A stretch of 64,000 bases of DNA from Agriotes lineatus (lineage: Eukaryota; Arthropoda; Insecta; Coleoptera; Elateridae), in NCBI GenBank assembly GCA_940337035.1, contig CALNHX010001037.1:186001-250000 (forward strand). Reading direction: 5' to 3'. Both the position numbers and the translations under genes were made by a program. Positions 1 to 12,889 of the stretch are shown here, piece after piece; within the stretch, counting starts at the first letter, position 1; every line of letters begins with the position of its first letter. The notes beneath the pieces are model-generated. The model did no database searches, had not been told where the DNA came from, and saw only the letters and a program-made list of their open reading frames with translations.

Positions 1-299
1 CATAAAAGAGGGTTTGAAGTAAAGTCTCTCCTGGGGTTCTTCCGAATTGAGTACTCTGCTAAGACTACAGTGCTGTCTTGATTGTTAACTCGGAGTTTCC
101 CATCAGCTTCTTTAATGTTCTATTTATTGTTGCTTACTATAACAAATATTGTGCTCATCAATATTATCTATTATTGTGCCAATCTGTAAACAATACAACC
201 CATTTACTGCTGCTAACCGTAAGCCTATCAGATGAGCATCAATCCTCTACAAATGCATAGAAAAAATAATAGTCGGGAAACCCACAGATTTTTACAAGT
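1..299. other. Unassigned AT-rich sequence
   Basis: No gene, repeat or RNA recognised. The short open frames lack splice context or family motifs. Confidence 0.4.
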
Positions 300-595
300 A
301 ACTCTATTAGTCCAACCTCTCAACATGGTTTTCTACAAGGTAAATTAGTAATTTCCAGTGTCCTTGTCAGCTTAAACATGTGGACATCTAATTACAACAA
401 TGGCATTCCAGCAGATATTATATTCGTTGCGCTTCAAACGGCTGCACTTAAAACTGAATCACTATAGAATGGAGTAAAACTTTATGCAGAAAAGATACTT
501 ACAAGTAAGAGTGGATGGTCACCTGTCAAATAAGTATCAGCTGGTCAGCGGAGTTCCCCAAGGACCCACTCTATTTTTAGTGATATGAGACTGCG
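300..595 (+). pseudogene. Jockey-type LINE reverse transcriptase remnant
   Basis: The best piece is at about 500-590, where one frame reads a strand-turn segment followed by VSGVPQGPTLFLV. This matches reverse-transcriptase motif 4/B (GVPQGSxLGPLLF) of Jockey-like non-LTR retrotransposons. The 180 bases before it carry shifted fragments that look like the preceding RT motifs, with stops and frame changes. The usual LGP after the GVPQG block is shortened. It is a dead fragment with no EN domain, no 3' tail and no visible target duplication. The clade is inferred from the motif only. Confidence 0.5.
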
Positions 596-2299
596 AAATA
601 AATAATACCACCGAAAAACAGCATGTAAAAAAACAAGAAATAGAGAAATATGAACCCCTAAATGACTACAGACACTTAAATTCCTGTAAGGGTACTCTTC
701 CCCACATAGGAAACAACAACCCACACGGCTAATATCACATAAATGCAATATTATAAAAAATGTTAGGCAACAAATAGATTTGAGAGTGGTACTGTCCGTA
801 GATTTCAAATTGGAGCTTAGTAAATATTTACTATAAATTTATTAAATAACGTATTAAATGACGAAAGTTTCGAAGGACAATCTGCCCTCGTTATTAACGA
901 TTAACAATCAAAAAGTAACAAGAAACTTAGCTTTTTTCACGGAGATTGAAAACCACCAACCTCCAATGAATTGCGTGACACTGACGTTTGTTGATTATCT
1001 AAACCTACTTGATCTGATCTTTAAGAATCGATAGCCAACTATGGTCTAAAAATATTGCATGAAAGATTCTTTTTGTAAAATTTTGCAAAACAATTTATTG
1101 GTGAAAAGTGTTGAAAACTTATTAAAAACTACTAGCAACTTGCGATAAAACTGCTAAAACTTTAATTAGCTAAAATTTTTATTACAACTGGCTGAAAAGG
1201 CACTGCAATACATATTTTCTACAAATTTACTACTACCTTAGTAAACACTCGAAAGTCACTGAAAATTTGGTAAGAAATTTAAATTTAAATTTTAACTTAA
1301 GACCTTTTCTTGCCAATGTTTTGTTAAAACTTATTGTAAGTGTAAGTGTTTCTACAAACCTGTTAAACGTTTGTGTGACAACTTTGCCAAGATTTACTGT
1401 AACTTGTAAAGAGTGATAGGTATTTACTGAAAAAATACCTGAAACTCACTGAGAACTACCTGTTGTAAACTTCCTGCAAAAGAAATTGTAAGCCAAGTCA
1501 ATACTTTCTAAAAATGCGTGATAAGCTTACTAACAAGTTGGTATAAATTGGTGATGTCGTGTTGTATCTAAACGTTGTTGCACTTCTTTTTATTCCATTA
1601 GATGATATTGGGTATATTTATTTGTGCTGATTAGAGTAATCTTTTATTACTTATCTTCCAAACAGAAACTTCACATTTATAGCACATTATACCTACTTAT
1701 TGTGTTTTAGTCCTCAATCCTTATCAAATATTCAAATTATAGTAGCGACTTACTAAATATAAACATTTGCAATAGTACATGAGGTCTAGGCTTTGACGTG
1801 ATACTTTAAATTTGAACAAAACGTTTCGTTGATCCTAATTATTCACACGTTTATCCGATCAGCTAGTTTAAAGTATACATGAAACACTATTAATACCCCA
1901 TTTGTGGTTAAGAAGGATCACTGTCTGCTAAAACATTAATCTGGTTGCCACTTGTAGGGTTTTCGGGCTGAAACTGACTTCAAACAATGTACCAGCAAAG
2001 CCAATTTGTTTATATCAAGCTATTGACTTCGAAACACATAAAGACAGAAAGAAGAACAAAGAAAAACATGATTAAATTCTAATACAACCTACATGCGAGA
2101 TGCCGTCATATATAGCATCGAAATAATTGTCTTTACAACGTAATCAAAATAAATGGCTTTAAAAACGTCTGAACGCCTAAAAGACGGCCCTCGCTTAGAG
2201 CCGGATCGGTTAGAATTGAGCACAGTCTACACACATATTATTCGCTGACGGAACACATTTTTTCGCGCTTGCAAAAGCTTCTCGCAATTGAAGGTTTGC
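596..2299. other. AT-rich intergenic sequence
   Basis: No coding signal or terminal repeats recognised. About 1030-1540 is an AT-rich stretch with many short degenerate AACTTNNTAAAA-type phrases, suggesting decayed low-complexity DNA. Confidence 0.4.
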
Positions 2300-2620
2300 T
2301 TATCGCTTAATGATCGCAAACATTTCCAGCATCAAGTTTACCTTGAAATCACTGTATGCCCTTGAAGTTGTTTCATCTAAATCTCGGGTGGTGTAATGCC
2401 GTGAATCCTCAATAGCGGACAGATTCTCAAGAATTGCGGAATTGGCGTCTCCCAAATTGGATATATGTATATAATATCTTTGAACATAGCACAAAATCTG
2501 TGTACTTACCGGTACACCTGGAAAATGCTTTTTCGTACTCACAAACGCATATCCGTACTTTAAACTGCACGCAGCAATTATTTACTTACTGCAGGCTTGT
2601 AGCCGCTTCTATTTAACTCG
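2300..2620 (-). CDS. Candidate exon(s) of an unrecognised minus-strand gene
   Basis: On the minus strand a relatively GC-rich open stretch covers 2542-2300. Within it, about 2448-2342 reads an acidic, Ser/Thr-rich peptide (ANSAILENLSAIEDSRHYTT) and ends at a consensus donor (TTCAAG|GTAAAC, exon end 2342). A second donor, GTACCG|GTAAGT, lies near 2511. A possible acceptor (GTGCAG) lies upstream, near 2570. I recognise no family and cannot join a complete frame. Composition stands out from the surrounding AT-rich DNA, which is the main reason for listing it. It may equally be an old transposon piece. Confidence 0.25.
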
Positions 2621-3420
2621 TACGGCAATTTTTACTTAGCCGCCGGCTCTTGGTCCAACGTTGAAACTCCCCTCATCCGGCGAATAGGTTTGGATGTTAC
2701 ATTTAACGAGGCACACACGCAAATTCAATTTACCATACTCTTATAAAGCAGGGTGGGCTTTTTAGCAATTTATATTAAATTCACTGCTTAAATTTGGTTT
2801 ACACAAGCAAATACATATAATAAAAACACAAGTTAGCTCTTGTATTTAAATATGAAAACAAGCATAACAGGCGCGGGACGCCAGAAGGTCCGTTCCAAAC
2901 TCACTTTTACACTTCCTGTTGTATCTCTCGTATATTTTTGTATTAAACGTATTATTCCTTCCATTATCAAATGTATTTGTATTATCCTATTCGTGACTAT
3001 CTTGGTGGAAATCTTTAATTTATAACGCGCTTTTCTTTTCGTTCTGACTTCGCTTACTTCTAAGCTTTTATAAAAACTTTCACATTCTTGTTCCTATAAA
3101 CGTACCAATTTAAAAATTGCAAACTCCAAGCATAGCGAAAGACATTTTCACGATTTTGTAGATGCTGGCAATTCGGATTCAACACCGAAACCACGATTGC
3201 GTGGACAATCAATTAACATAGAGAGCAAGCGCAAATTTGTTGTTGAGCAAGACGTGGTTTGAGTGGAACTTTTCCGCGTAATATGGCAACCGTTTTGGGA
3301 GCATTGGCAGCCCTTCTAGACAATTTCGACGTGGTCGTAATTAATAATCATACCGTGCAACTCTAAAATTCCGTTTCCCGTCTCGTTTTTGTGCAGTGGA
3401 ATTTTTATTTACTATTGACG
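2621..3420. other. Intergenic sequence upstream of the reductase gene
   Basis: No recognised gene. A 27-codon open frame (ATG at 3283, stop at 3364-3366; MATVLGALAALLDNF...) is noted but has no supporting context. Confidence 0.4.
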
Positions 3421-3424
3421 ACTC

Positions 3425-3470
3425 TATTTAAGCAGCTAGTTAAGTTAATTTCATTTTACTTTCAGTTTTT
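3425..3470 (+). promoter_or_regulatory. Possible core promoter of the acyl-CoA reductase gene
   Basis: A TATA-like TATTTAAG (3425-3432) is followed about 38 bases later by TCAGTT (3463-3468), which resembles the arthropod initiator TCAGT. This lies about 90 bases upstream of the ATG at 3551. The TATA-to-initiator spacing is a little long, and TTTCAG could instead be a splice acceptor of a 5'UTR exon. Confidence 0.25.
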
Positions 3471-3550
3471 CCACGGAAGTACAGGCTACTCTTCAAGACT
3501 AAAACTTAAGTCTCCAGTTTCTCAGTAGCAGTCAGCAAAAAAGTACCAGA

Positions 3551-6500
3551 ATGGAGCACTCTTTAACAAAGTTCTGGTATCAGTTATACGCTAGACTGAA
3601 TTTACATGAAAAGATCGTGTAAGTAAGCCTATTATTGCTTAGTACAAAGCTAATTCACCTGTATTTCAGCACGGCACGACCAGCACTCCAAAGCGCCAGA
3701 AGCTTTCAGCAAGCGTCTTCAAATTCAACGAACAGCATATCTAAATTTTATCAAGGTTCCAATGTATTTGTGACGGGAGCAACAGGATTTGTCGGAAAGG
3801 CCCTTCTCGAGAAGCTGCTGCGATCGTGTAGTGGGATAGCCAACATCTACGTGCTAGTTAGGCCAAAAAAGGGTATGGATGCACAACAACGCATGGAGAT
3901 GGTACTGGAAAACGCTGTAGGTGGAATTCTTTTGTCCAATAACAAAATTCATTTAATTTTTGGTTTAGATTTTCAACGAGATAAAAGAAAATAATCCAAA
4001 GGCCATTGCTAAGGTTAGAGGAATTGTTGGTGATATGGTGCTTCCAGATTTGGGGATAAGTAAAAGCGATAGACATTTGCTTGAACGTAAAATTAATGTG
4101 GTGTTTCACTCGGCAGCCACGGTTAGGTAAGAAGTTTATCTGAAAAAACATTGATAAAATTTTAATATTCTAAGTTAGTATGGGTTTGTAGACTGAATGG
4201 CAGCATAAAGGAGGCAGTGGAGCTAAACACCAATGGAACAAAACAAATTGTACAATTATGCAAAGCAATGAGCAATTTACAGGTAAATCTTTATTTATTT
4301 TCTATGCGAATCAACAAAATATTTTTTAGAGATTGGTATACGTCTCAACTGCGTATAGTAATTCTAACAGAAACCATACAGATGAAATCATCTATGAACC
4401 ACCATACGATCCCGAAGCACTGATAAATTCTCTAAAACCTCTACCAGAGGATGTCACAGATACAATTTCTGATAAACTTATCGTGAGTACTCCTTGTAGC
4501 ATAACTTTAAACAACTCATGAATGTTTTCTTAGGGCGACTACGCTAATACCTATACATTTTCTAAGGCTTTGGCAGAGAAACTAGTAGCAGAAACATCAA
4601 GTTCACTACCAGTAACCATAGTTCGACCGTCTATAAGTATGTATATATTAATGGAGTTTCTCAATTCCAAATGTTGTTATATATAGTAAGATCAAAAATT
4701 AATCTCATCTAGTATGGCTGTGGAAATGCAACCAATGTCTTTAAAATTGGCTTACATACTTATGTTTTATTGAAACTGTCAAATTTTATTATTAAATATT
4801 CTTTTTATCCATCTTATTACAATATTGTATTGAAATAAACGAATTTGCACGTAAAAGTAATGTAATTGCCCAACAAATAAGCCTGCGCCGATCGAATAGA
4901 CACTTCATCTTAAATCTCACCTAAAAATTAAATGCATTGAACCCAGTTATAAAGGCAGAAATGTGTTCTTTCATAGCCACACTAGATGAGATTAATTTTT
5001 GATCATACTTTATTTCATACAGTTAGTTTCTCGTGGAAGGAGCCAGTTTCTGGATGGATAGATGGCTTTAGTAACTTAACTGGAGTAATGGTGGCTTGTG
5101 CGAAAGGAGCAATTAACACTGAACGGTTTGCAAAAGATTGTAATGTCGATTTAATTCCAATTGATGTCGTAGTGAATACTTTGATAGCTGCCAGTTGGCA
5201 TGGAGCAATGTTTCGGTAAGAGGAAAAATAATGCGCTTTCAGTACATACATTACTGCCATCTTCTCAGCTTTTATTTGTCCACTTTTAGACAAATCTTTC
5301 CCTATTCGTCCCCAGCCGTCTTTGTTTGACCAACTAAGTTGTGGCCGTTCTTTATTTCGTTTTGGCTGCCGAAGATCTTTTGCATCTTGATATGTCCAAA
5401 AAATGGTGGCGTTGCATTATCTACTCCTTTAGCTTTGTGTCTCATTCATTCTGTTTCTTTCTGTTCTCTAATTCCATATTTCTCTCACACGGTCCTACAA
5501 TATAATTACTTTTAAACCATGCCAATATGTCGGTACGCCGGCCACGTAAAAATGCCGAAAACGATCGGGTTTTACGGAGAGTGCCAGTCTCGACCTCATT
5601 CTCGCCAAGCGTACTTTTGTTTGCGAGCCCAGGTATGTTGCAACTGCTATTCGTTAATCATTGACGCAGACAGGTGATTTTATACGATATAATTAGAGAT
5701 TCAAGATTCGCCATCGAGAATGGCGTCCAGTGCTTGGTTGTGCACCAAGGAGCATAAGTGCGTTCTTCATTGTGTTTGTTGCGCATTGCGCCTAAGTATA
5801 TGCTCAGTTGGCTGTCAGTAGAAATGCGGCATTTGAAGCAGCAGTGTGGGAATCCTTTAATGTTATGATTCTGTGCATGCTGCATTCAAACACCAACGCA
5901 GTGGAAATGCTTCTCGAAGATAAGCGTTCATTATAATTCAATATAAATGCGTAGTAGAACTAGCTTTTTGAGTGTAGATAAACAGTATTTTTTGATATAA
6001 AAATGCTTATTAGTACAGTTTTCAGCCGCGTGATTTAATTTTATTAAACTTCTAATTAATGGGTAGACATCGTTTAGTATTTAACACTAGTACCTACTAT
6101 TTAGCAGAAATTATACCTGTTGTTCATTGCTGTATAAATTAATTGGCTTTATTTGAGTAGATTCTTTAAGCTAACGTTTTAGCTCATGGCGAATCATTCC
6201 AGATCAATTAATGGATTTATTGCAACAACAGCTTTCTTTACCATGATTGAGGTAAATATACTTAAAATGGTCTCAATGAGCTAGCTGGCAATAAGTGAGG
6301 ATAAAAGTAATTAATAAAAGCGGAACGGCCTAAGGGACCCTTTCTTACAAGGTTGGATATTGATTTTACTAATGATTGTTAGTGTTGCTTTATTGATGTT
6401 AATAGCAATACAGTATCGCTGCCTGCTCTTCGTCGCTATGTTCATCACGTGATCTAACTGCAACGTAGTTTGTATATTCTTCGATGAATTATGTTAAAAA

Positions 6501-9500
6501 ATAATTTTAAGAGATAGCTCATGGGGGTTACAATTCTGTAATAATACAATTGGATTAAACCCAGTTATGAAGGGTGTTGACATAGCTATAGACATAGTTG
6601 GATTCTGAAGTCAACCATTTCACACTGTCCTCATAGAAAATCTTCAGCATTCTTATTGAATGGTGTCAGGATCTGAAGCTTTACTTCATTTCCTTCCTTT
6701 TATTACAGTTTGCATTTATTCTACCAGAATGCTTAGACTTGTTTAGTAATATGACTGAGGACATTTTGATCGATTGCCATTGATAATGCTTTTTACTTCG
6801 TTGTCCACCAATTTCTTCCCTGTTTTTATTTGATATTTATTTATATTATATGTTCCGGTCCTTTCTTCAATAAAGTTGTATCTCTTCCATGTCACCACAC
6901 TTGTATCTTGCCTATTTTTCTTTGGTTTATCTTATTTTCTTCTTGATTGCATTATTATTATTTCAATATTCATCTTACTTACATGTGAAACAGTTTTTTG
7001 GCTTTGCTTAATTGTTTCGCCAGTTATCCAATTATTTCAGGCTTAACCTATATATTTTTAGTTGAATTTTCCAAAGCAGCTTATTTTGTACCTGTATCGA
7101 GTTCCTTTCGTTTGCGCGGTGCCCTTTCTGACCTGTGCTATCTCTTATCACAGGTCGTTGTAATGCGAGCTTTCTTTTGAAAACGAATTTTTTGCCCGAG
7201 CACTTGCTGTTCTCGCCTCGGCCCGCCGTGTTTGGCGTGGCTGAGGTTTGATTTTAATTAAGTCACATTACGTGCGCTCAACCGATTTCTATGAGCTTTG
7301 TGTTCCTAAGGGCTGATTATGATCAGGTACGATGGCTCTTTTCTGTTTTGTTATTCGCATAGTAATTACATTTTTTCTTAGCTCTTAATTACCAGTTTCA
7401 ACCACGAGTTTATCTCGGAGGCCAAAACACTAGCCTTATCGCATTTTCGACACCTGCTGGGTTCAGCGTATTTGCTGCCTTTTGAGGATGCTTCCGCAGA
7501 AATTTTCGGCGCATCCACGGCGATTTCAACAATGGTTGTAGCCGTTTACGTCCAGCTTATGTTTCGAGGTTAGTTAGTGCTACTCCGGGATTAAATATTA
7601 ACTTATCTTCAATACCTGGATTTTACATTTATACATTTTAAACCCGTAATTATTTGGAATTTAAATTCACACGTTCCGCAATTATTAACATGTAATGTTC
7701 AATTTCATACACGCTCTTGTTTTTTACATTTGAATTTTTATGCTTATAGTTAATTATGCTCAGTATTTAAAGTTGCTATTTTGATGTGTATTGACCCTCT
7801 GTACAGGTACAGTCACGCTTTTTTATTTTCAATAGCCTAAACAGAAGGATTTATTAAATGACTGTGATAAGCTTATCCCACGAATGATTTGTTGGTAAAG
7901 TTATTAAAATAACTCGAAAGGGGTTTTTAACTTTATGCGTGTCGCAACCTTCAGTTTACGTACATAATTTTGTTATAACATTATTTGCATTTTAATTATT
8001 CTGATAATTTTTTACTGACACTTCAAGACTTTTTATTACTTATTAATTAAACGCTAGTCACTTGCAGTTTATTTCTGGGGCCCATTTCCTTTCCTTTTTT
8101 GAAGAAATTCCAGGGTACACAGCTAATGATTTGAGCCTACGATCCAAGGCCGCCGAAATTTGAGTTAGCTAGGGCCATCGCGGTGAGTAAAGGGTTTTCA
8201 GAGCTGCCGTGGTGTATAGACTGTAGGGGGTTTGATCTGCGATGTTTACTACCATTGCTTAATTTTATTAATTAATCGCAGGTCGGCTTCTTTATTGTTT
8301 CACATGTAACACTTTAAATCATTTCCACAATGTTGATTTAATTAATTAGATTTAAATAATCCCTTTCTATTTTTTTCACTGCATTTTTCGTTTCTCGATC
8401 TCTTCTTCAATATTGAAAGCATCAGATGCGACACTGCATTCATAATCGAAATGTGCTGCTATTTGTTTCTTGTGAAGGGTCTTTCAACAGATCATACCTA
8501 CTGAAATTTTTCTTTCCTATATTCTTCCTTTTGACTTTGAAAACACCGACTAGAAGATTGCGGTTTGATTGTAAACCGGCACCTAGATATAGTTTGGCTG
8601 TTTCTATATCGTTTCTAATACAAGGATGTTGTCAATATGTTTTTGATAATGTTTTTTAGGTATTTAACCTTCTCAGTAGAAGCATAAAGAATACATTCGT
8701 CATATCAAATCTCTGTTGATTTTCTCACCCATAGTACCTTTTGCCCTATAAAGATACCCTGCTGTCTTTTTCCGAGTTTTACGTTGAAATCTTCCAGTAT
8801 TATTGTTAGATTTTATTTAGGCAACCTTTTCAGCAATTGCATAACCTGGTAGTAAAACTTTTTTACTTCTCCATTACTGTGTTCTGTTGTTGGAATAACT
8901 TGGGTAATTTTCATATGGATAGAAGTATCATTGCTTTGGGTACACATTTTGAAGCACATTTACAGATTAAAGCCTCCATTTCATTTTGCCGCTGTCCATT
9001 AGATGTTGCTGAATTGTATATCCGATGATTATTAATATTATAGTGGGATCAAGGAATTTTATTTCGTGCCATGATCTTTATCTTCGTTCTTTCAGTTGTT
9101 GCTTTCCATCTTGTGCTATAGCTTCTAGATTATGCATATTTTATATCGCCACTTGTTAATGATTTTTCTTTTTCATATCATCACCTTCCTTCCAAAGATT
9201 CGAGCGGAGACTTACAACTCCGAGATATTTTCTGCTAAACATGTAACGCTACGTAATTTTAGCAAATTTTGTTTTAAATTTAAGATTAAATTCTGATTAG
9301 TTTACGTTATTTATTACTTCTCGCGGGTAGCTCTGGTCCAAGGTTGTCAACAGCTGTAGTAAAAGAGTCGAGTCAATTACACAAGTGTTTATTTATTTAA
9401 CTAAGTTACAAAATCAAATATGGCTTTTAAATATGTATAATGAAATAAACCAAAATAAATCTCTTCCTGTGGACCTCTGCTCTGACTATAAAAAGACCCA

Positions 9501-12500
9501 AAATTAAATAATCTAACTTCAGCTCGCCGGTCCCGGGTTTCTTCAGATTTTAGGATTAATAGGACACAAGCCGAGATGATTTTGGGGCAATTAATAACTA
9601 CCCCAGACCGAGCAAGGGAGAACGCTCGCCATGCCAGCTAAACAAATTTGTAAGTTATCAAGCCCGCCGAGACCTTGTTGGACTAGTGCTCATTCAACGA
9701 AGGCCGAGAAAAATTATAATTCTCCGGTGCCCGCTGAATGTGCAATTAGAATATTAAGCAAGCTCGTGGCTCGCAGATCGAATAGAATTTAGGCCGCTAG
9801 TAATTCCCGATGGACTTTGAACTGCGAGCGTTTATGGCGAGTTGGCGGGAGAAATTATTTATTGACCAGAAGATTTCTCAAGCTACTGGAAAGTTATCCA
9901 AATTAATGTAAGCAGCAAGATCTTCCACTGCGCTCAAGTATTAACAGGACAGTGTGAGTTATAAACAGGATTGCTTTGGCAGTTTTACTAACCAAGACAA
10001 TAAGGGAGGTTTCAGGTCAGGTTGCTTCGGCAGTTTTACTAACTTAGGCAGGGGAGGTTTCTGATCAGATAAGAGTGGCTCGGGCAGTTCAACTTCTCAG
10101 TTAGGAGCTGGGAATCGAATTTACTTGATCTGAAAAGGACAGGTAGTTTGGGACAAGATTCTGGTTTTAAGGGACAGGTATCGGGACCGGCGGTAACTGA
10201 CCGAAGCTCAGGTTCTGGTCTGAATTCTGAAAGTAACGGGTTAAATCTCTTCGTGGACTGAGCGGGAATCGCTCTTTTATATGTTTCCCCATCTCCTTCC
10301 ACGTCGTTTACCTAGAAAAATCTAAGTGGGACTAAACATGATACTTCGATGCGGCCGTAAAGTAGGTATGCGCGGATCGAGCGGCGCGGTGTAGGGCCGG
10401 TTTCACACCATTATCGGACAACCAGCAGGATCTCAGCCGGAATCCTTCAAATTTTTCTTACCCTTTGCTTGGCTCTAAATTTTCGCGCATTTTTGTGACT
10501 GTGATAGCGCCTGCAAATTGATAACGGCAATTAAAACGTTCTAAAATAATTTGGAGGCACGCGAAATGTCACAAACATAACTATCATGTACTAGCGATCA
10601 TTCCTATAGATTTTTAATGTAGTGGTTTCTTCAAACCTTTCACATCCCTATGCCGTTAATCAGTTCAATAGTTCGTCTACCGTCTTAATGCTTACACATT
10701 CTCCGTGGGGACAAAAGAAAAACCCCTGTAGTGAAAATGTTACAAGTAGGCCAATGGCTATTTCGATTGCTCTATCTCTATTGTAGCACAGAATCAGATT
10801 ATATTTCTCCTTTCCATCAATATTTTGATAGCCAATGAGTGGCTATCTAAAAACCCCGCATGTTCTATAGGTTGCTAATAATTTGTTTTGTTATAATTTT
10901 TATTAAGAGTTTATGTAATTACGTGAATAGGGTTCTAGGACGGTAACTTTCTATCGGATTTTATGACGAGCAGCAGAACTTTTGCTACATTCCATCGTGA
11001 AGATATTTGAGGTTGATGTAGACACTTATTAAACCTGTCTTAAGCGAGAATGTAAGCGTTATGTCTCAATTTTTAGCTAGTTGCAGATTACTTTGCCTTT
11101 TTCAGTTGGCTTTGGCTTTTGCTTACTACAATTTTCGATGTACTGTTTCCCTTCTGAATTGGCATATTTTATGTTTGTTTACAGTACTTGGTTCTTCTAT
11201 GATGTATATGTATAAATATTTATAGAATTGTTCGGTTACGAAGATAATTTACATCTTCTAAAACTTTTTATATTATGTCCAATGAATTTTATTATTAAAC
11301 TCGGTTTTTTACAATTTGTCCTTCTTTGCTTTACTTATAATTATTATAATTATAATTATTCTGCAATTCTACCTCCGTTTGCAAATATATTTTTTGCATT
11401 ACCACTTGGTGGCCACTGTTAGTAAAAAAACGTGTTCAGGACGCACACATTTTTATATGAAGACAACCTCTAGATTTTGTTTTCATTACTCCAGTTAGTA
11501 GGAGATATCCATGTCCACTGTTTGTTTCGGCTTTTAACAAAGACGGTATAATTTATTGCATACATTATTTTGTTCTAGGTAGTGCATTGCTGTGTGCACT
11601 CTATAATCTCTCTTGCCAAAGCAAATGTTTCTATACTCTCCTTTTCTTCCTAACTTTTTGGCTACCATCATTATCGGTTGGACCTGCGTTGCTTGGGCAT
11701 ACTTCGGTTCGACTTCTTAACAATTGTTAGTATTAAGTAAGCTATTTTTGGAAGCTCTTTTCCTTATCATAAATTTAACACCTCCTTCCCTGCTCTCTTC
11801 TTTCCAATACAAGGTGTCTCCAGATGGTAGTTCTATCAGTTGGTCGCTTTTCTTCCCTTATATCTAGAATATCTCTTTATTTTTAATTTTTCATGTAATC
11901 AATGTAGTTTTTCTTCTATTCTCATTGATTTGTGTATTTATATTATTTCAAGGTGGACCACAAACGTTCTTTCTTTTGCAATTTTTATGGTAGTTTTTAA
12001 CTTCAGAGTTTTTGAACGAACAAACGATTTATAATAATCCAATATCGTATTGCTTATGGAGGATAGATTAAACCTATTAATCAAAATCAACGATTTCAGA
12101 TCTACTAAACTGAAGATATACAATTGTACCAGTTGTGAAATTAATCCCATAACCTGGGGGATGTTTTTTGATCTAACTGTGAAAAACGCGAGGATATACC
12201 CGACTCAGCACGTCGTTTTTTATCCGAATTTGAAGCCAACAGTTAACAAGAATATAAATAAACTTAAAGCGGTGCTATTTCTGTACATCCCAGCTTACTT
12301 ATCGGATATTTATTTGTTCTGTTTAGGAAAGAGGCCTAAGTACGACCCATTACTCCTATTTTGAGTTCATTTCACAGGCCATTATGTTACAGCAATGTCC
12401 GTCGCTGCAAACAACTATACGAATTATGGCGCGAATCTGAATTTTGTCTATTGCATAACCGCACATTTGGTGCCACTGGTTTTAAAGAACTCGTGCAAGC

Positions 12501-12889
12501 TGTGAAAGAAGCAGAAGATGGGAAAAACTTCGATATAGACATGAGAGTCGACAATGGATTCGATTGGGACAGCTATATTCGGGAGTGCTATTTGGGAATG
12601 AGGCAGTTCATTCTGAAAGATGACATTTCCAGTTTACCGAAAGCTAGAAGAAAATTGAATAGGTAAATGCTGTTCAAGTTGTTTTATTTTAAAAATCGAC
12701 CCATGATGTAATGTGAATAAGAAGTTGCCAATTTTAAAGGAGAAGAAACTGTTTGTGACCTTTTTTATGGTTTTAGTCATACTTCTTAGAACCCCGCTAA
12801 TTTAATTTTGTTTTAGGTTGTATTGGACCAAAACAGCAGTTCAAGTTATTTCTGTGGGTACTCTAATAGGACTGTTATCAAACATATAG
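3551..12889 (+). CDS. Fatty acyl-CoA reductase, ten coding exons, apparently intact
   Basis: Alcohol-forming NADPH-dependent reductase of long-chain acyl-CoA (wax, pheromone or cuticular lipid synthesis; ER or peroxisome membrane in this family). Coding exons: 3551-3618, 3670-3916, 3969-4126, 4192-4282, 4330-4482, 4534-4636, 5023-5215, 12100-12339, 12378-12662, 12817-12889. All junctions are GT-AG and every phase agrees, giving 1611 nt (536 aa), a normal length for the family. The Rossmann motif TGATGFVG is at residues 58-65, the LVYVSTAYS strand at 190-198, catalytic YTFSK (Y246, K250) at 246-250, RPSI...SWKEPVSGW follows, and IYNCTS and NPITWG lie early in exon 8. The C-terminal sterile/FAR_C domain (PF03015-like) spans about 425-515 (FDWDSYIRECYLGMRQFIL; LPKARRKLNRLYW), then a hydrophobic tail. 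Oddities: intron 7 is 6.9 kb, and intron 8 (12340-12377) is only 38 bases. Substrate and which FAR paralogue are unknown. Confidence 0.9.
5216..9241. other. First part of reductase intron 7
   Basis: Mostly AT-rich. Two GC-richer islands stand out: about 5528-5629, where an ATG-initiated 35-codon stretch (MSVRRPRKNAENDR...) ends at a CCCAG|GTATGT donor, and 7382-7573 (listed separately). 7180-7330 is also GC-richer without a readable product. Confidence 0.4.
6186..7573 (+). CDS. Candidate nested two-exon micro-gene, unknown product
   Basis: Exon 6186-6251 begins ATG and ends ATTGAG|GTAAAT. Exon 7382-7573 follows a TTTTTTCTTAG acceptor and ends in TAG. Both are phase 0, giving 85 residues. The junction falls inside a hydrophobic run (FIATTAFFTMIE then LLITSF), and a second hydrophobic run (TAISTMVVAVYVQLMF) lies near the C terminus, so a small two-pass membrane protein is conceivable. 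The second exon is clearly GC-richer than the intron around it and is open for 63 codons. I recognise no family. A competing reading joins the 5528 exon to the same acceptor in another frame and stops at about 7481. The sequence could also be an unlisted transposon fragment. Confidence 0.3.
9242..10573 (+). mobile_element. Solo LTR, family shared with 40784-41892 (copy 1)
   Basis: Starts TGTAACGCTACGTAA and ends ...GCACGCGAAATGTCACA, i.e. TG...CA. It is flanked by the same 4-bp word AACA on both sides (9238-9241 and 10574-10577). The ends match a second copy at 40784-41892: shared phrases include GGGTAGCTCTGG.CCAAG near the start and TTTGGAGGCACG near the end. A 4-bp target duplication with TG..CA ends fits a Gypsy-type integrase. 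There is no internal coding region, so this is a solo LTR left by LTR-LTR recombination, or a non-coding LTR-like element. About 1332 bp. A repeated CGGCAGTTTTACTAAC block lies at 9978-10060. Confidence 0.75.
10578..12099. other. End of reductase intron 7
   Basis: AT-rich intronic DNA with short TAATTATAATTAT low-complexity runs near 11337-11360. Nothing else recognised; the acceptor CGATTTCAG ends at 12099. Confidence 0.5.

Noticed and set aside
5528..7481. Alternative splice of the 5528 ATG exon to the 7382 acceptor
   Set aside because: In phase, but the frame stops at 7481 although the GC-rich coding-like island continues to 7573 in the other frame; the 6186 exon is a better partner.
11228..12034. 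Several 60-70 codon frames in the reductase intron
   Set aside because: AT-rich chance frames with Phe/Ile/Tyr-biased content and no splice or family support.
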